Shown piece by piece: positions 40,583-49,199 of a stretch of DNA of 64,000 nt. Position 1 is the first letter of the stretch. Every line of letters starts with the position of its first letter. The notes beneath the pieces are model-generated. The model saw only the letters and a list, made by a program, of their open reading frames with translations, made no database searches and was not told the origin of the DNA. Position numbers and translations under genes: made by a program. Source of the stretch: an uncultured Collinsella sp. (lineage in GTDB: Bacteria; Actinomycetota; Coriobacteriia; Coriobacteriales; Coriobacteriaceae); the NCBI GenBank assembly GCA_934654585.1, contig CAKUGF010000001.1, positions 62,001 to 126,000 on the forward strand, written 5' to 3'.

Positions 40583-42758
40583 AGGGGAGGAGTTTCATGG
40601 CGGCGTCGTGGGCGGCGTGTTCGTAGGTGTCGTCGAGGGGCTTGAGCGGCAGCAAGGCTGTGGTCTGCGCGTCTCCGCGGCGCTCTAGGGCGTGGGCGAT
40701 GAGCCAGTCGGCGAGCTCGGGGTTCTTGGGCAGCGCCGGGCCATGCAGGTACGTGCCGATGACGCCCTTGTAGATGAGGCCCTCAAAGCCATCGTCGCCG
40801 TTATTGCCGGTGCCCGTGACGACGGACGTTCCGAGCGGCGTGGCATCGGCATCCAGAAGCGTGCGGCCGCCGTGGTTCTCGAATCCCACGAAGGGCTCGG
40901 GTGCCAGGTCGGTCTTGACGGCAACGTTGCCGATCAGACGGTCGGAGCCGCGCACGGTCTCGGCGGCAATGGCGCCTAAGCCTTCAATGCGATCTTCGCC
41001 CATGTAGTACGAGCGGCCGAGCAGCTGGTAGCTGCCGCAGATGGCGAGCAGCGAGCCGCCGTCCTCAACGTAGGCCGCGACCTTGTCCTTCTGGGCGAGC
41101 AGCTCGTGCGCCACGGCCAGCTGGTCGCGGTCGGCGCCGCCGCCCATCATGACGATATCGGCATCGGCAAGATCGAGCGTCTCGCCCATGCGGACCTCGT
41201 CCACGCGCACGGGAATGCCGCGCCAGGCGCAACGGCGCTCGAGCGCGATGACGTTGCCGCCATCGCCGTACAGATTGAGGGCATCGGGATACAGATAGAC
41301 GATGCGCAACGGGCGCGAAAGCTCGACCGGCGCGACATCGGTGGGGGCAGCGCTGCCATCGGCGCGCGCTACAGCGCGGGCGGTAACCGTGCCCGCATCG
41401 GCGTCCTTCAGCTCGTCGAGCTCCTTGACTAGCGGCGGGAAGGCCGTGTAGTTGGCGACGGCATAGAAGGTGTCATCGGCGGCCTCGTCTGCCACGGCGC
41501 CAATTGCCTGCGCGACATCCGAAATAATTGCGGCGTCGATACCAGCGTACTTGAGGCGCACCTGCATGTCGTGTGCGCGTGTGCCGCCGGCAAAGGCAAC
41601 AAGCCCCGGCGTGTCGGCGATGCGTTCAAAGTCGACGTCGTAGATCCACGAGACATCGTGGCCATCAGCATCGTTGTCATTAAGGAAGAAAGCGCAGAGC
41701 CTGCCGCCTGCTGTCTTAATGGATTGGATCTGGCGGTCAAAGCCCACGGGGTTCTTGGCCAGGTTGGCCTCGACGGTGCGGCCGGCAATATCCCAGCGAC
41801 CCATACGGCCACCCGCGGGCACGTAGGCGTCGAGCGTGGGCTGCAGGCGTGCCGTGTCGACACCCAGCTCGCGCGCGGCAAAGAAGGCGGCGGCGACGTT
41901 ATAGACCATGTACAGGCCGTTGTAGCGCGTGGCGATGTGCACGGCGGGCGCGTTGGCCTCGGGTCCAAAGGCCAGGTCAAAACCGTAGCCGTCGCAGCCG
42001 AGCTCCACGCCCGTCACGCGACGGACCAGCGCGGGGCGACCCCAGCCACACGAAGGGCAATGATAGGCGCCCAGCTGTCCGTACTGCACATAGTCGTATT
42101 CCAGCGGGGCGTTGCACTGCGAGCAAAAACGCGAGTCGCTAATGCGGTCGGACTCGGTGCCCGTGGCGCCGTCGATGCCAAAGGCGATGCTCGTGTTGGG
42201 GACGCGCGCGGCGATCGAGGCGCACAGCGGATCGTCGGCGTTGTAGATGAGCGTTGTCGTCGGAGAGAGCTCCAACGCATGGGCGATGACGTCTTGGGTA
42301 TGGTCGATCTCGCCGTAGCGGTCTAGCTGGTCGCGGAACAGGTTGAGCAGCACAAAGTACGTCGGCTTGAGCTTGGGCAGAACGCGTACGGTGTAGAGCT
42401 CGTCGCACTCAAAAACGCCCACGCGCTTGCCGCTGCTGGTGTGCTTAAGGCCGCCGCGGGCCTCGAGCAGAGCACCCACCACACCAGGCTCCATATTGTT
42501 GCCGGCGCGGTTGCACACCACGGTAGCGCCGCTGGCAGCAACGGCGTCGGCGATGAGGTTGGAGGTGGTGGTCTTGCCATTAGTACCGGTAATCACTACG
42601 CTGCGGTCGACAAGGCCGGCGAGGTCGCTCAGCAACTCGGGGTCGATCTTCATGGCGATGCGGCCGGGGAGTACGCCGCCCTGGCGCTTAAGGATAGAGC
42701 GCAGTCCCCAGCGAGCGATATCGCTCGAGGTGCAGGCAAGAGATGAGCGGAGGTTCAT
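40581..42758 (-). CDS. Fused MurT-GatD lipid II isoglutaminyl synthase
   Basis: A single 725-residue protein that joins two enzymes usually encoded separately. The N-terminal MurT part has the Mur-ligase P-loop GTNGKTTT (58-65), a zinc ribbon with CSQC and CPSC (about 210-235) and the DUF1727 region (NDNDADGHDVSWIYDVDF). From about residue 490 a GatD-type glutamine amidotransferase follows, with nucleophile Cys near 574 (AICGSYQLLG) and His near 671 (YLHGPALP). Together they amidate D-Glu of lipid II to D-iso-glutamine. The summed length of separate MurT and GatD is similar, and no stop or frameshift lies at the junction. ATG 42758 follows AGGA. Confidence 0.9.
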   Translation of the reverse strand: MNLRSSLACTSSDIARWGLRSILKRQGGVLPGRIAMKIDPELLSDLAGLVDRSVVITGTNGKTTTSNLIADAVAASGATVVCNRAGNNMEPGVVGALLEARGGLKHTSSGKRVGVFECDELYTVRVLPKLKPTYFVLLNLFRDQLDRYGEIDHTQDVIAHALELSPTTTLIYNADDPLCASIAARVPNTSIAFGIDGATGTESDRISDSRFCSQCNAPLEYDYVQYGQLGAYHCPSCGWGRPALVRRVTGVELGCDGYGFDLAFGPEANAPAVHIATRYNGLYMVYNVAAAFFAARELGVDTARLQPTLDAYVPAGGRMGRWDIAGRTVEANLAKNPVGFDRQIQSIKTAGGRLCAFFLNDNDADGHDVSWIYDVDFERIADTPGLVAFAGGTRAHDMQVRLKYAGIDAAIISDVAQAIGAVADEAADDTFYAVANYTAFPPLVKELDELKDADAGTVTARAVARADGSAAPTDVAPVELSRPLRIVYLYPDALNLYGDGGNVIALERRCAWRGIPVRVDEVRMGETLDLADADIVMMGGGADRDQLAVAHELLAQKDKVAAYVEDGGSLLAICGSYQLLGRSYYMGEDRIEGLGAIAAETVRGSDRLIGNVAVKTDLAPEPFVGFENHGGRTLLDADATPLGTSVVTGTGNNGDDGFEGLIYKGVIGTYLHGPALPKNPELADWLIAHALERRGDAQTTALLPLKPLDDTYEHAAHDAAMKLLP

Positions 42759-42803
42759 GAAGTCGTTCCTAACGTGAATGACATGGTCGGGGCGATCGCG
42801 TCG

Positions 42804-43847
42804 CTAAAAGCCGTAGCGGCGCGCAAATTCCTGGGCGAGCTGCGATACATCTTCGCAGGCGTTGGCCCAGGGGGCAAAGTCGGGGGTGTCCGAGATAATG
42901 CCGTCGGCCTCCCAAACTGTCTGGTGCGAAAGGTCCCAGGGGTCGCGCGGCTCGGGTCGGCAGGGAAGATACGGCGTCTGGTACATGGGGTTCAGCAAGA
43001 AGAACGCGCCACCCTCGCAACGGTTAGCGAACTCACGCAGCGCGCGTGTCGCCGGGCGCATCTTGTTTGTTTTGAACAGCAGAATCGTGCGGGCGAGCAG
43101 GTACCAAGGAGAGTTTTCGAGTGCGTCTGCCCCCATCTGTTCCTCGAGCTGATGCGCCAGGGCAAAAAAGCCGTCCTGGTCTTCCAGGCGGGCGAGGGCG
43201 AGCAGCACGGTGCCGGCGGCTCGGGTGGGATAGCCTTCCGCCTTAAGAACACGGCGAGCATAGTTGGCGGCGGCGCGGTAACGAGCGCTCGCCATGCACA
43301 GCTGCGAGATGGCCTCGAGTGTGTGAAGCCACCCGATAAGCGCCGGCTCGCTCACGGTGAGATTTGCCGCCGTCGCACCGTCGGCCAAAACATTATTGGC
43401 CCAGTAGTGCGGGGCCTCCATATCAAACCCGGGCACGCTCTGTCGCAGGTAGTCGGCCGTGCTCGTCTCGAGCTTCATCAGGTCGCCCAGGCAGGCGTCG
43501 ACGGGCGTGTCCGCTAGGATGATGGCGAGCAGCTGGGCATCGACGGCCAGCGCATCGATGCGGACGATCTTGAGCAGTTCATCACGCATATCGTCGAACA
43601 GGCGGTTGCGCGTCTGCTCAAACTCCTCGTCGCTGCCCATGTCCTCGATGCGATGGAGCTCGTCGAGCAGGTGGCGATGAACACCGGCATAGGACAGCAG
43701 CGCCTGAGCATGCTCGGTCTGCGCATACTTATGAGGATTCGCACTAATGTCGTTATGGACAAGCTCGCGTGCTGCATCGGTGAGCTCGGGGTGCGATGCC
43801 AAGTAGGTGCGCTCCAGGTAGGCAGGGATGTAGACGCTCGGATCCAT
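42804..43847 (-). CDS. Helical-repeat (TPR-like) protein of unknown function
   Basis: A 347-residue soluble protein rich in paired helices: ASARYRAAANYARRVLKAEG, RAAGTVLLALARLEDQDG and WYLLARTILLFKTNKMRPA look like TPR-type repeats. There is no signal peptide. It begins in the TAATG overlap with the previous gene and ends 45 bases before murT-gatD, so all three form an operon. Both upstream proteins are similar in length and repeat style and may be distant paralogues or partners. I do not recognise a named family. Confidence 0.6.
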   Translation of the reverse strand: MDPSVYIPAYLERTYLASHPELTDAARELVHNDISANPHKYAQTEHAQALLSYAGVHRHLLDELHRIEDMGSDEEFEQTRNRLFDDMRDELLKIVRIDALAVDAQLLAIILADTPVDACLGDLMKLETSTADYLRQSVPGFDMEAPHYWANNVLADGATAANLTVSEPALIGWLHTLEAISQLCMASARYRAAANYARRVLKAEGYPTRAAGTVLLALARLEDQDGFFALAHQLEEQMGADALENSPWYLLARTILLFKTNKMRPATRALREFANRCEGGAFFLLNPMYQTPYLPCRPEPRDPWDLSHQTVWEADGIISDTPDFAPWANACEDVSQLAQEFARRYGF

Positions 43848-44923
43848 TAGAGGTCCCCTCCCTTAAACGGCAGGCCCTGCTCGGCCGCGCGCAGGATACG
43901 CTCGTCGATCTGGGAGCGCACGATGTCGTTGGTGGCGACCCAGGCGGCAAAGCTGGCGTTGTCGGGGGCGCCCAGGCCCTCCTGCAGCACCGGCGTCGCC
44001 TCGGACAGGGCAAGAACGAGCTCGTCGGTGGAGCCTGCACCCACGTTGACGCGGGCATAGATGCCATCGGGAAACTCAGTTTGGAAGTAGAGCGCCTCGG
44101 CCGCGTGCGGGCACGAGCGCGTCAGGATGCGCAGGTAATGCTCGGCACCCTCGTAGTCCAGCTCGCGCCAGGCAGCGCTCATCAGCGCGATGAGCGTCCA
44201 CGGGTCCAAGTCGCGTTCTGCATCCTTGGGACGACGGCGCAGCGGCGTGTTGGCGAGATAGGGGACGGAGTGGGCAGAGCGAAAGCGCTTGAGCTCCTCA
44301 GCGGGGTATTCGAGCTTTGCCATGGCGAGCATTGCGGTGTGGCGGACGCCGGCAGGATCGTTGGGGGCAAAGTCGAGGCTGCGGTTTGCGGCTTCGAGCG
44401 ACATGCGGTAGCGGCCGCTAATGAGCGCGCGCGATGCCAAGGCGGCAAGCCAGCGCAGATAGGGACGGCGGGTCAGGTCGCCTGCGGCCTCGCGCTCGTA
44501 GGGGTCCTGCGCCGAGGCAATCTTGAGCGCCAGATCGTGCTCCACCTCGTCGCACTTGGACACCAGATACTGCACGTATTCCTCGTTGGATTCGGCGGTG
44601 AGCGCCGTCAGCATGCGCTGGGCATCCCAGTTAGCCGGATCGAGCGCGGCTGCCTCGCGGAGCATGTTCTCGGCTGCGGCTTCTTCTTGCTCTGCCTGGG
44701 CGTCGTCGGGGATAAAGGGGATGCGGTAGTCGACAGCCTCGACCACCTTGGCAATGAGGTGCCCGGCGCGGTCGCGGTCGTGCACGATGAGCGGCGCGGG
44801 GTCGCGGGTGAATTGCTCCATCAGACGCTCGACGGCGGGGCCGTCGGTGAGCGGGATATTGTCGCGGCGCAAGGCCTCAAGAACGAGGCGATGGCAATCC
44901 TCTTGAATGGGGTCGAATGCCAT
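43847..44923 (-). CDS. Helical-repeat (TPR-like) protein of unknown function, first gene of the murT-gatD operon
   Basis: A 358-residue protein from ATG 44923 (MAFDPIQEDCHRL), 4-5 bases after AAGGAGG; the frame is open to 44953. TPR-like segments include NMLREAAALDPANWDAQRML, GRYRMSLEAANRSLDFAPND and LDYEGAEHYLRILTRSCPHA, with the Pro at the repeat ends typical of TPR. The N-terminal part mentions no catalytic motif. Its stop overlaps the start of the next gene (TAATG). Co-transcription with murT-gatD suggests a scaffold or regulatory role in cell-wall work; this is inference. Confidence 0.6.
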   Translation of the reverse strand: MAFDPIQEDCHRLVLEALRRDNIPLTDGPAVERLMEQFTRDPAPLIVHDRDRAGHLIAKVVEAVDYRIPFIPDDAQAEQEEAAAENMLREAAALDPANWDAQRMLTALTAESNEEYVQYLVSKCDEVEHDLALKIASAQDPYEREAAGDLTRRPYLRWLAALASRALISGRYRMSLEAANRSLDFAPNDPAGVRHTAMLAMAKLEYPAEELKRFRSAHSVPYLANTPLRRRPKDAERDLDPWTLIALMSAAWRELDYEGAEHYLRILTRSCPHAAEALYFQTEFPDGIYARVNVGAGSTDELVLALSEATPVLQEGLGAPDNASFAAWVATNDIVRSQIDERILRAAEQGLPFKGGDL

Positions 44924-45424
44924 GGGGCCTCCTTTGCTGCGGTTAGGGTTCAAATGTCTCTATATAAGGTTCTAGTTTACCCGCATGTGGAGCGCCGAGG
45001 ACGTCACGCTGCGACATGCACTGTTGCACCACGAAGGCGGCTGTCACACAGGCGTCTGCGCGCTGACTATGCGACTGGTATCACGGTGCCGTAAACGGTC
45101 GATTTTGGGCGGCGAACGGCGTGCGTTTTGGAGGCAGGCAGCGGCGGAAAATGCGTATAGCCAACTCTGATAAAACGTTTGCCCAGCTTGGGACAATAAA
45201 CGCAATGCAAGAGTTTTCTGGGATAGAAAAAACGTTTCATCATTGGTAGCTTTGGATGAATATCTGACCAACCAGAACGGTAAAATAATGCATGTCCGAG
45301 CGTTGAGACGTTTAGACATCGCGTGTCGCCATCGCCGGCGGCGCGCAAATACGGTCCTGACGGAGCCAATCGGGTGCTCCGTTATATACACAAGTCTAAG
45401 AGGGGCTTGTTTAGGAGGCACAGT
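44924..45424. promoter_or_regulatory. Divergent intergenic region before the alcohol dehydrogenase
   Basis: No convincing gene is seen in these 501 bases. The perfect palindrome AAACGTTT occurs at 45173-45180 and 45230-45237, both preceded by A-rich stretches, and could be paired operator half-sites. TAAAAT (45281-45286) is a possible -10 box. The long leader contains a G/C-rich part at about 45330-45380. GGAGG before ATG 45425 is strong. Confidence 0.4.
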
Positions 45425-46648
45425 ATGGGACGTTTTACCAATCCTCGCGATCTGTACTTTGGTGAGGGCGCTCGCCACGAGGTGAAGAACCTCAAGGGCA
45501 AGAAGGCCATCATCGTTTCTGGCGGCAGCTCCATGCGCCGCGGCGGGTTCCTGCAGGACGTCGAGGCCGACCTCAAAGAGGCCGGCATGGAGGTCAAGCT
45601 GTTCGAGGGCGTCGAGTCCGACCCGTCCATCGAGACGGTCATGAAGGGCGCCGAGGCCATGCGCGAGTTCGAGCCCGACTGGATTATCGCCATCGGCGGC
45701 GGCTCGCCCATCGATGCCGCTAAGGCCATGTGGGTCTTCTACGAGTATCCCGAGGAGTCCTTCGACAACATCATCCAGCCGTTCAGCTTCCCCGAGCTGC
45801 GCCAGAAGGCTCATTTCTGCGCCATCTCCTCGACCTCCGGCACCGCTACCGAGGTCACCGCGTTCTCCGTCATTACCGACTACGCCAAGGGCATCAAGTA
45901 CCCGCTGGCCGACTTCAACATCACCCCTGATGTCGCCATCGTCGACCCCGAGCTCACCTACACCATGCCCGCCAAGCTGTGCGCTCACACCGGCATGGAT
46001 GCTCTGACCCACTGCATGGAGGCCTACGTTTCTACCTTCGCCTCTATGTTCACCGACGCCAACGCTCTGCACGGCATCCGCGAGATCGTCGAGTGGCTGC
46101 CCAAGTCCTATGCTGGCGACCATGAGGCCCGTCAGCACATGCACGAGGCTCAGTGCATCGCCGGTATCGCCTTCTCCTCGGGCCTGCTCGGCATCGTTCA
46201 CTCCATGGCTCACAAGACCGGTGCCGCCTTTGAGAACGGCCACATCATCCACGGTGCTGCTAACGCCATGTACCTGGGCAAGGTCATCCAGTGGAACTCC
46301 AAGGACCCGCGTGCTGCCGAGCGTTACGCTTACGTGGCCAAGGAGATCCTGCATCTTCCCGGCGAGACCAACGAGGAGCTCATCGCTGCGCTCGTCCAGA
46401 AGATTCGCGACCTCAACGACCAGCTCAACATTCCGCAGTCCATCAAGGATTACGCGAATGGTGGCGTGAAGGTCGACGCCGAGAACCCGCAGATGGTTTC
46501 CGAGGAGGAGTTCCTCGCCAAGCTGCCCGAGATCGCCGCGAACGCCGAGACCGATGCCTGCACGCCCGAGAACCCGCGTGAGACCAAGGCTGCCGACTTC
46601 GAGAAGATCCTCAAGGCCTGCTACTACGACACCGACATCGATTTCTAA
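45425..46648 (+). CDS. Iron-containing alcohol dehydrogenase
   Basis: A 407-residue group III dehydrogenase (butanol-dehydrogenase-like). The NAD(P)-binding GGGSPIDAAKAMW and the metal-binding region are clear: HTGMDALTHCMEAY, HSMAHKTGA and HIIHGAANA supply the Asp/His ligands. It reduces aldehydes to alcohols, regenerating NAD(P)+ in fermentation. ATG 45425 follows TAGGAGG; the upstream frame to 45323 has no ribosome site. The product is of normal length, with strongly biased high-expression codons. Confidence 0.93.
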   Translation: MGRFTNPRDLYFGEGARHEVKNLKGKKAIIVSGGSSMRRGGFLQDVEADLKEAGMEVKLFEGVESDPSIETVMKGAEAMREFEPDWIIAIGGGSPIDAAKAMWVFYEYPEESFDNIIQPFSFPELRQKAHFCAISSTSGTATEVTAFSVITDYAKGIKYPLADFNITPDVAIVDPELTYTMPAKLCAHTGMDALTHCMEAYVSTFASMFTDANALHGIREIVEWLPKSYAGDHEARQHMHEAQCIAGIAFSSGLLGIVHSMAHKTGAAFENGHIIHGAANAMYLGKVIQWNSKDPRAAERYAYVAKEILHLPGETNEELIAALVQKIRDLNDQLNIPQSIKDYANGGVKVDAENPQMVSEEEFLAKLPEIAANAETDACTPENPRETKAADFEKILKACYYDTDIDF

Positions 46649-46670
46649 TCGACTCTTGTTATCGTAACGA

Positions 46671-46710
46671 GGGGCTCCGCACGTATCCGTACGGAGCCCC
46701 TTTCTTTTTA
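46671..46710 (+). terminator. Intrinsic terminator of the alcohol dehydrogenase
   Basis: GGGGCTCCGCACG (46671-46683) pairs with CGTACGGAGCCCC (46688-46700), with one wobble, around TATC and is followed by TTTCTTTTT. Confidence 0.9.
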
Positions 46711-46732
46711 ATTATTAGAGAATGGGATAAAA

Positions 46733-47833
46733 ATGGCTGCAATCTTCAATAGCCCCAGCAAGTACATCCAGGGCCCGGACGAGCTGGCCAAGCTCGGCTC
46801 CTATGTCGAGCCGCTCGGCGCTAAGGCCCTCGTCATCGTGACGCCTTCGGGCAAGAAGCGCGTCGGTGCCAAGATCGAGGGCGGCTTTGCCGAGGCTAAG
46901 GCCGAGCTGCTGTTTGAGGACTTTAACGGCGAGTGCTCCAAGGGCGAGGTCGATCGTCTGGTTGCGCTCGCTCGCGACAACGGCTGCGACATCATCGTTG
47001 GCGTCGGTGGCGGCAAGATCCTCGACACCGCGAAAGCCGTTGCCTACTACCTGGAGTCTCCGGTCATCATTTGCCCCACCATCGCTTCGACCGATGCCCC
47101 GTGCTCGGCGCTCTCGGTGCTCTACACCGATGACGGCCAGTTCGACAAGTACCTGTTCCTTAAGGCGAACCCCAATATCGTCCTTATGGACACCACGGTC
47201 ATCGCCGCAAGCCCGGTGCGCCTGACGGTGGCGGGCATGGGCGATGCGCTCGCAACCTACTTTGAGGCCCAGGCGACGCATGATGCCGACGGTGGCACCT
47301 GCGCTGGCGGCAAGGGCGGCATGGCCGGTCTGGCGCTCGCCAAGCTCTGCTACGAGACGCTTATGGCCGATGGCGTCAAGGCCAAGGTCGCGCTGGAGAA
47401 GGGTGCGCTCACGCCTGCCGTCGAGCATATCATCGAGGCCAATACGCTGCTTTCGGGCATTGGCTTTGAGAGCTCGGGCCTTGCTGCTGCTCATGCCATC
47501 CACAATGGCCTGACGATGCTGCCCGAGTGCCACGGCATGTACCACGGCGAGAAGGTCGCCTTTGGCACTATCGTCCAGCTGGTACTCGAGGATGCTCCGA
47601 CTGAGAAGCTTGAGGAAGTCTTGGGCTTCTGCATTGAGCTGGGCCTGCCGGTCACGATGAAGGAACTTGGCGTTGCCGAGCTTACGCGCGAGCAGGCCAT
47701 GATTGTTGCCGAGGCCGCCTGTGCGCCCGATGACACCATGTGCAATATGCCGTTTGAGGTGACGCCCGAGATGGTCGCCAACGCCATCCTGGGTGCCGAC
47801 GCGCTGGGCCACTACTATCTCATGGACGAGTAA
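46733..47833 (+). CDS. gldA: Glycerol dehydrogenase
   Basis: A 366-residue Zn/NAD-dependent enzyme oxidising glycerol to dihydroxyacetone. It opens with SPSKYIQGP, has the NAD loop GVGGGKILDTAKA, the Asp ligand in AGMGDALATYFEA, and His ligands in AAHAIHNGL and CHGMYHGEKVAFG. The start is ATG 46733. It is transcribed alone, with terminators on both sides. A paralogue follows at 47981. Confidence 0.93.
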   Translation: MAAIFNSPSKYIQGPDELAKLGSYVEPLGAKALVIVTPSGKKRVGAKIEGGFAEAKAELLFEDFNGECSKGEVDRLVALARDNGCDIIVGVGGGKILDTAKAVAYYLESPVIICPTIASTDAPCSALSVLYTDDGQFDKYLFLKANPNIVLMDTTVIAASPVRLTVAGMGDALATYFEAQATHDADGGTCAGGKGGMAGLALAKLCYETLMADGVKAKVALEKGALTPAVEHIIEANTLLSGIGFESSGLAAAHAIHNGLTMLPECHGMYHGEKVAFGTIVQLVLEDAPTEKLEEVLGFCIELGLPVTMKELGVAELTREQAMIVAEAACAPDDTMCNMPFEVTPEMVANAILGADALGHYYLMDE

Positions 47834-47848
47834 ATCAAGCTAAGGAAG

Positions 47849-47880
47849 GGGCAAAGCCAGCAGATGGCTTTGCCCTTTTT
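47849..47880 (+). terminator. Intrinsic terminator of gldA
   Basis: GGGCAAAGCCA (47849-47859) pairs perfectly with TGGCTTTGCCC (47865-47875), followed by five T residues. Confidence 0.95.
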
Positions 47881-47884
47881 GCTA

Positions 47885-47949
47885 TGGTGCAAACTAACCT
47901 GTCCCCATCGCACCAGGTTGGTGCAAAGGAGTCAGGTTAGTTTGCGCCA
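47885..47949. repeat. CTGTCCCC-core palindrome between the two gldA genes
   Basis: Arms 47885-47901 and 47933-47949 match at 16 of 17 positions; the interior starts with the TCCCC that continues the CTGTCCCC core (GGGGACAG on the other strand). It is placed like the other GGGACAG units, right after a gene and its terminator. Confidence 0.7.
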
Positions 47950-47980
47950 ATGTTGAGTGATTGAAAGGGTGGGGTCTCGT

Positions 47981-49048
47981 ATGTCGCTGCCTATGGTTTA
48001 CGGCGGTCCCGGTCGGTATGTTCAGGGGCCGGGGGAGCTTTCGCGCCAGGGCAGGTATTTGTCGTGGTTGGGCTGCGCCGCCTATGTCTTGTTTGACCAA
48101 GGTACCGAGGATCGGCTGTGCAAGCAGATAGTTGATGGATTCCTAGACGATGGCATGAGTGAGCCGTTCTTTAAGGTCTATGACGGCCCATGCACGGAGG
48201 CGGCTGTTATTGAAATGGCCAAGGAGGCCCAGGCCGAGTATTGCGACATGGTGGTCGGTATCGGCGGTGGCAAGATGCTCGACATCGCCAAAGCCGTTGC
48301 GCATTTTGCCGAACTTCCGCTGTGCGTGTGCCCCACGGCGGCATCGATGGACGGTCCGTGCAGCGCGATTTCGGTGCTGTATCACGAAGATGGGTCGTTT
48401 GACTACTATCTGACGCTTGCGAAGAACCCTGACCTGGTCGTGGTTGATACCGACGTGGTCGCCGCGGCGCCGTTGCGCATGACGGTTGCCGGCATGGGCG
48501 ATGCGCTGGCAACGTACTTCGAGGCCCGCTCGTGCGTTATGGCGCGGGGCACTAACGAGCATGGTGGTACGCCGGGGCACTTGGCCTTGGTCGCTGCCCG
48601 CGCCTGCTACGACGCGCTTATGGAGTGCGGTGTCGCTGCTAAGCGTGACCTCAAGAAGGGGCGCATGTCGCCAGCCGTTGAGCGTCTGATCGAGTGCAAC
48701 ATTCTGCTTTCGGGCGTTGGCTTTGAGAGCGGCGGCTTGGCGCTGGCGCATGCCATCGCCAACGGCCTGACGATTCTGCTCGAGTGTAAGGCCATGCACG
48801 GCGAAGCCGTGGCGTTTGGCTTGGTAGTCCAGCTTCGCCTGGAGCGTGCGCCCGAGCTTGACCAGGTGCTCGAGTTTTGCCAGCGCGTCGGCCTGCCGAC
48901 GACGCTCGAGGAGCTGGGCCTTGGCGAGATTTCCGATGCCGACCTGCAGAGTGTTGCGGACGCAACTTTTAAGAACGAGCGCAATATGGCCAACGAGCAG
49001 GCCAAGGTGACCAAACAAAAGCTCGTGCAGCTCATGCGCGAGGCATAG
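47981..49048 (+). CDS. Glycerol dehydrogenase-like protein (paralogue)
   Basis: A 355-residue relative of the preceding gldA product. It keeps the NAD loop GIGGGKMLDIAKA, the Asp in AGMGDALATYFEA and the His residues in ALAHAIANGL and CKAMHGEAVAFG. The C-terminus differs and ends in a basic helix (EQAKVTKQKLVQLMREA). The residues needed for catalysis are present, so it is likely an active dehydrogenase on glycerol or a related polyol. ATG 47981 follows a G-rich site (GGGTGGGG); the frame is open to 47957. Confidence 0.85.
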   Translation: MSLPMVYGGPGRYVQGPGELSRQGRYLSWLGCAAYVLFDQGTEDRLCKQIVDGFLDDGMSEPFFKVYDGPCTEAAVIEMAKEAQAEYCDMVVGIGGGKMLDIAKAVAHFAELPLCVCPTAASMDGPCSAISVLYHEDGSFDYYLTLAKNPDLVVVDTDVVAAAPLRMTVAGMGDALATYFEARSCVMARGTNEHGGTPGHLALVAARACYDALMECGVAAKRDLKKGRMSPAVERLIECNILLSGVGFESGGLALAHAIANGLTILLECKAMHGEAVAFGLVVQLRLERAPELDQVLEFCQRVGLPTTLEELGLGEISDADLQSVADATFKNERNMANEQAKVTKQKLVQLMREA

Positions 49049-49199
49049 CTTGGCACTTGATTGGCCTTGTGCAATCGAGGCGGCGATAGACCATAGGCTA
49101 TTTGCCGCAAAGATGCGCCGCATGGAATTTGCCCGAGGCGTGGGCCGATGGCGTATCATTATCACTTGCTTGTTTGCACTGCTCAGGGAGGGGCCGCGC

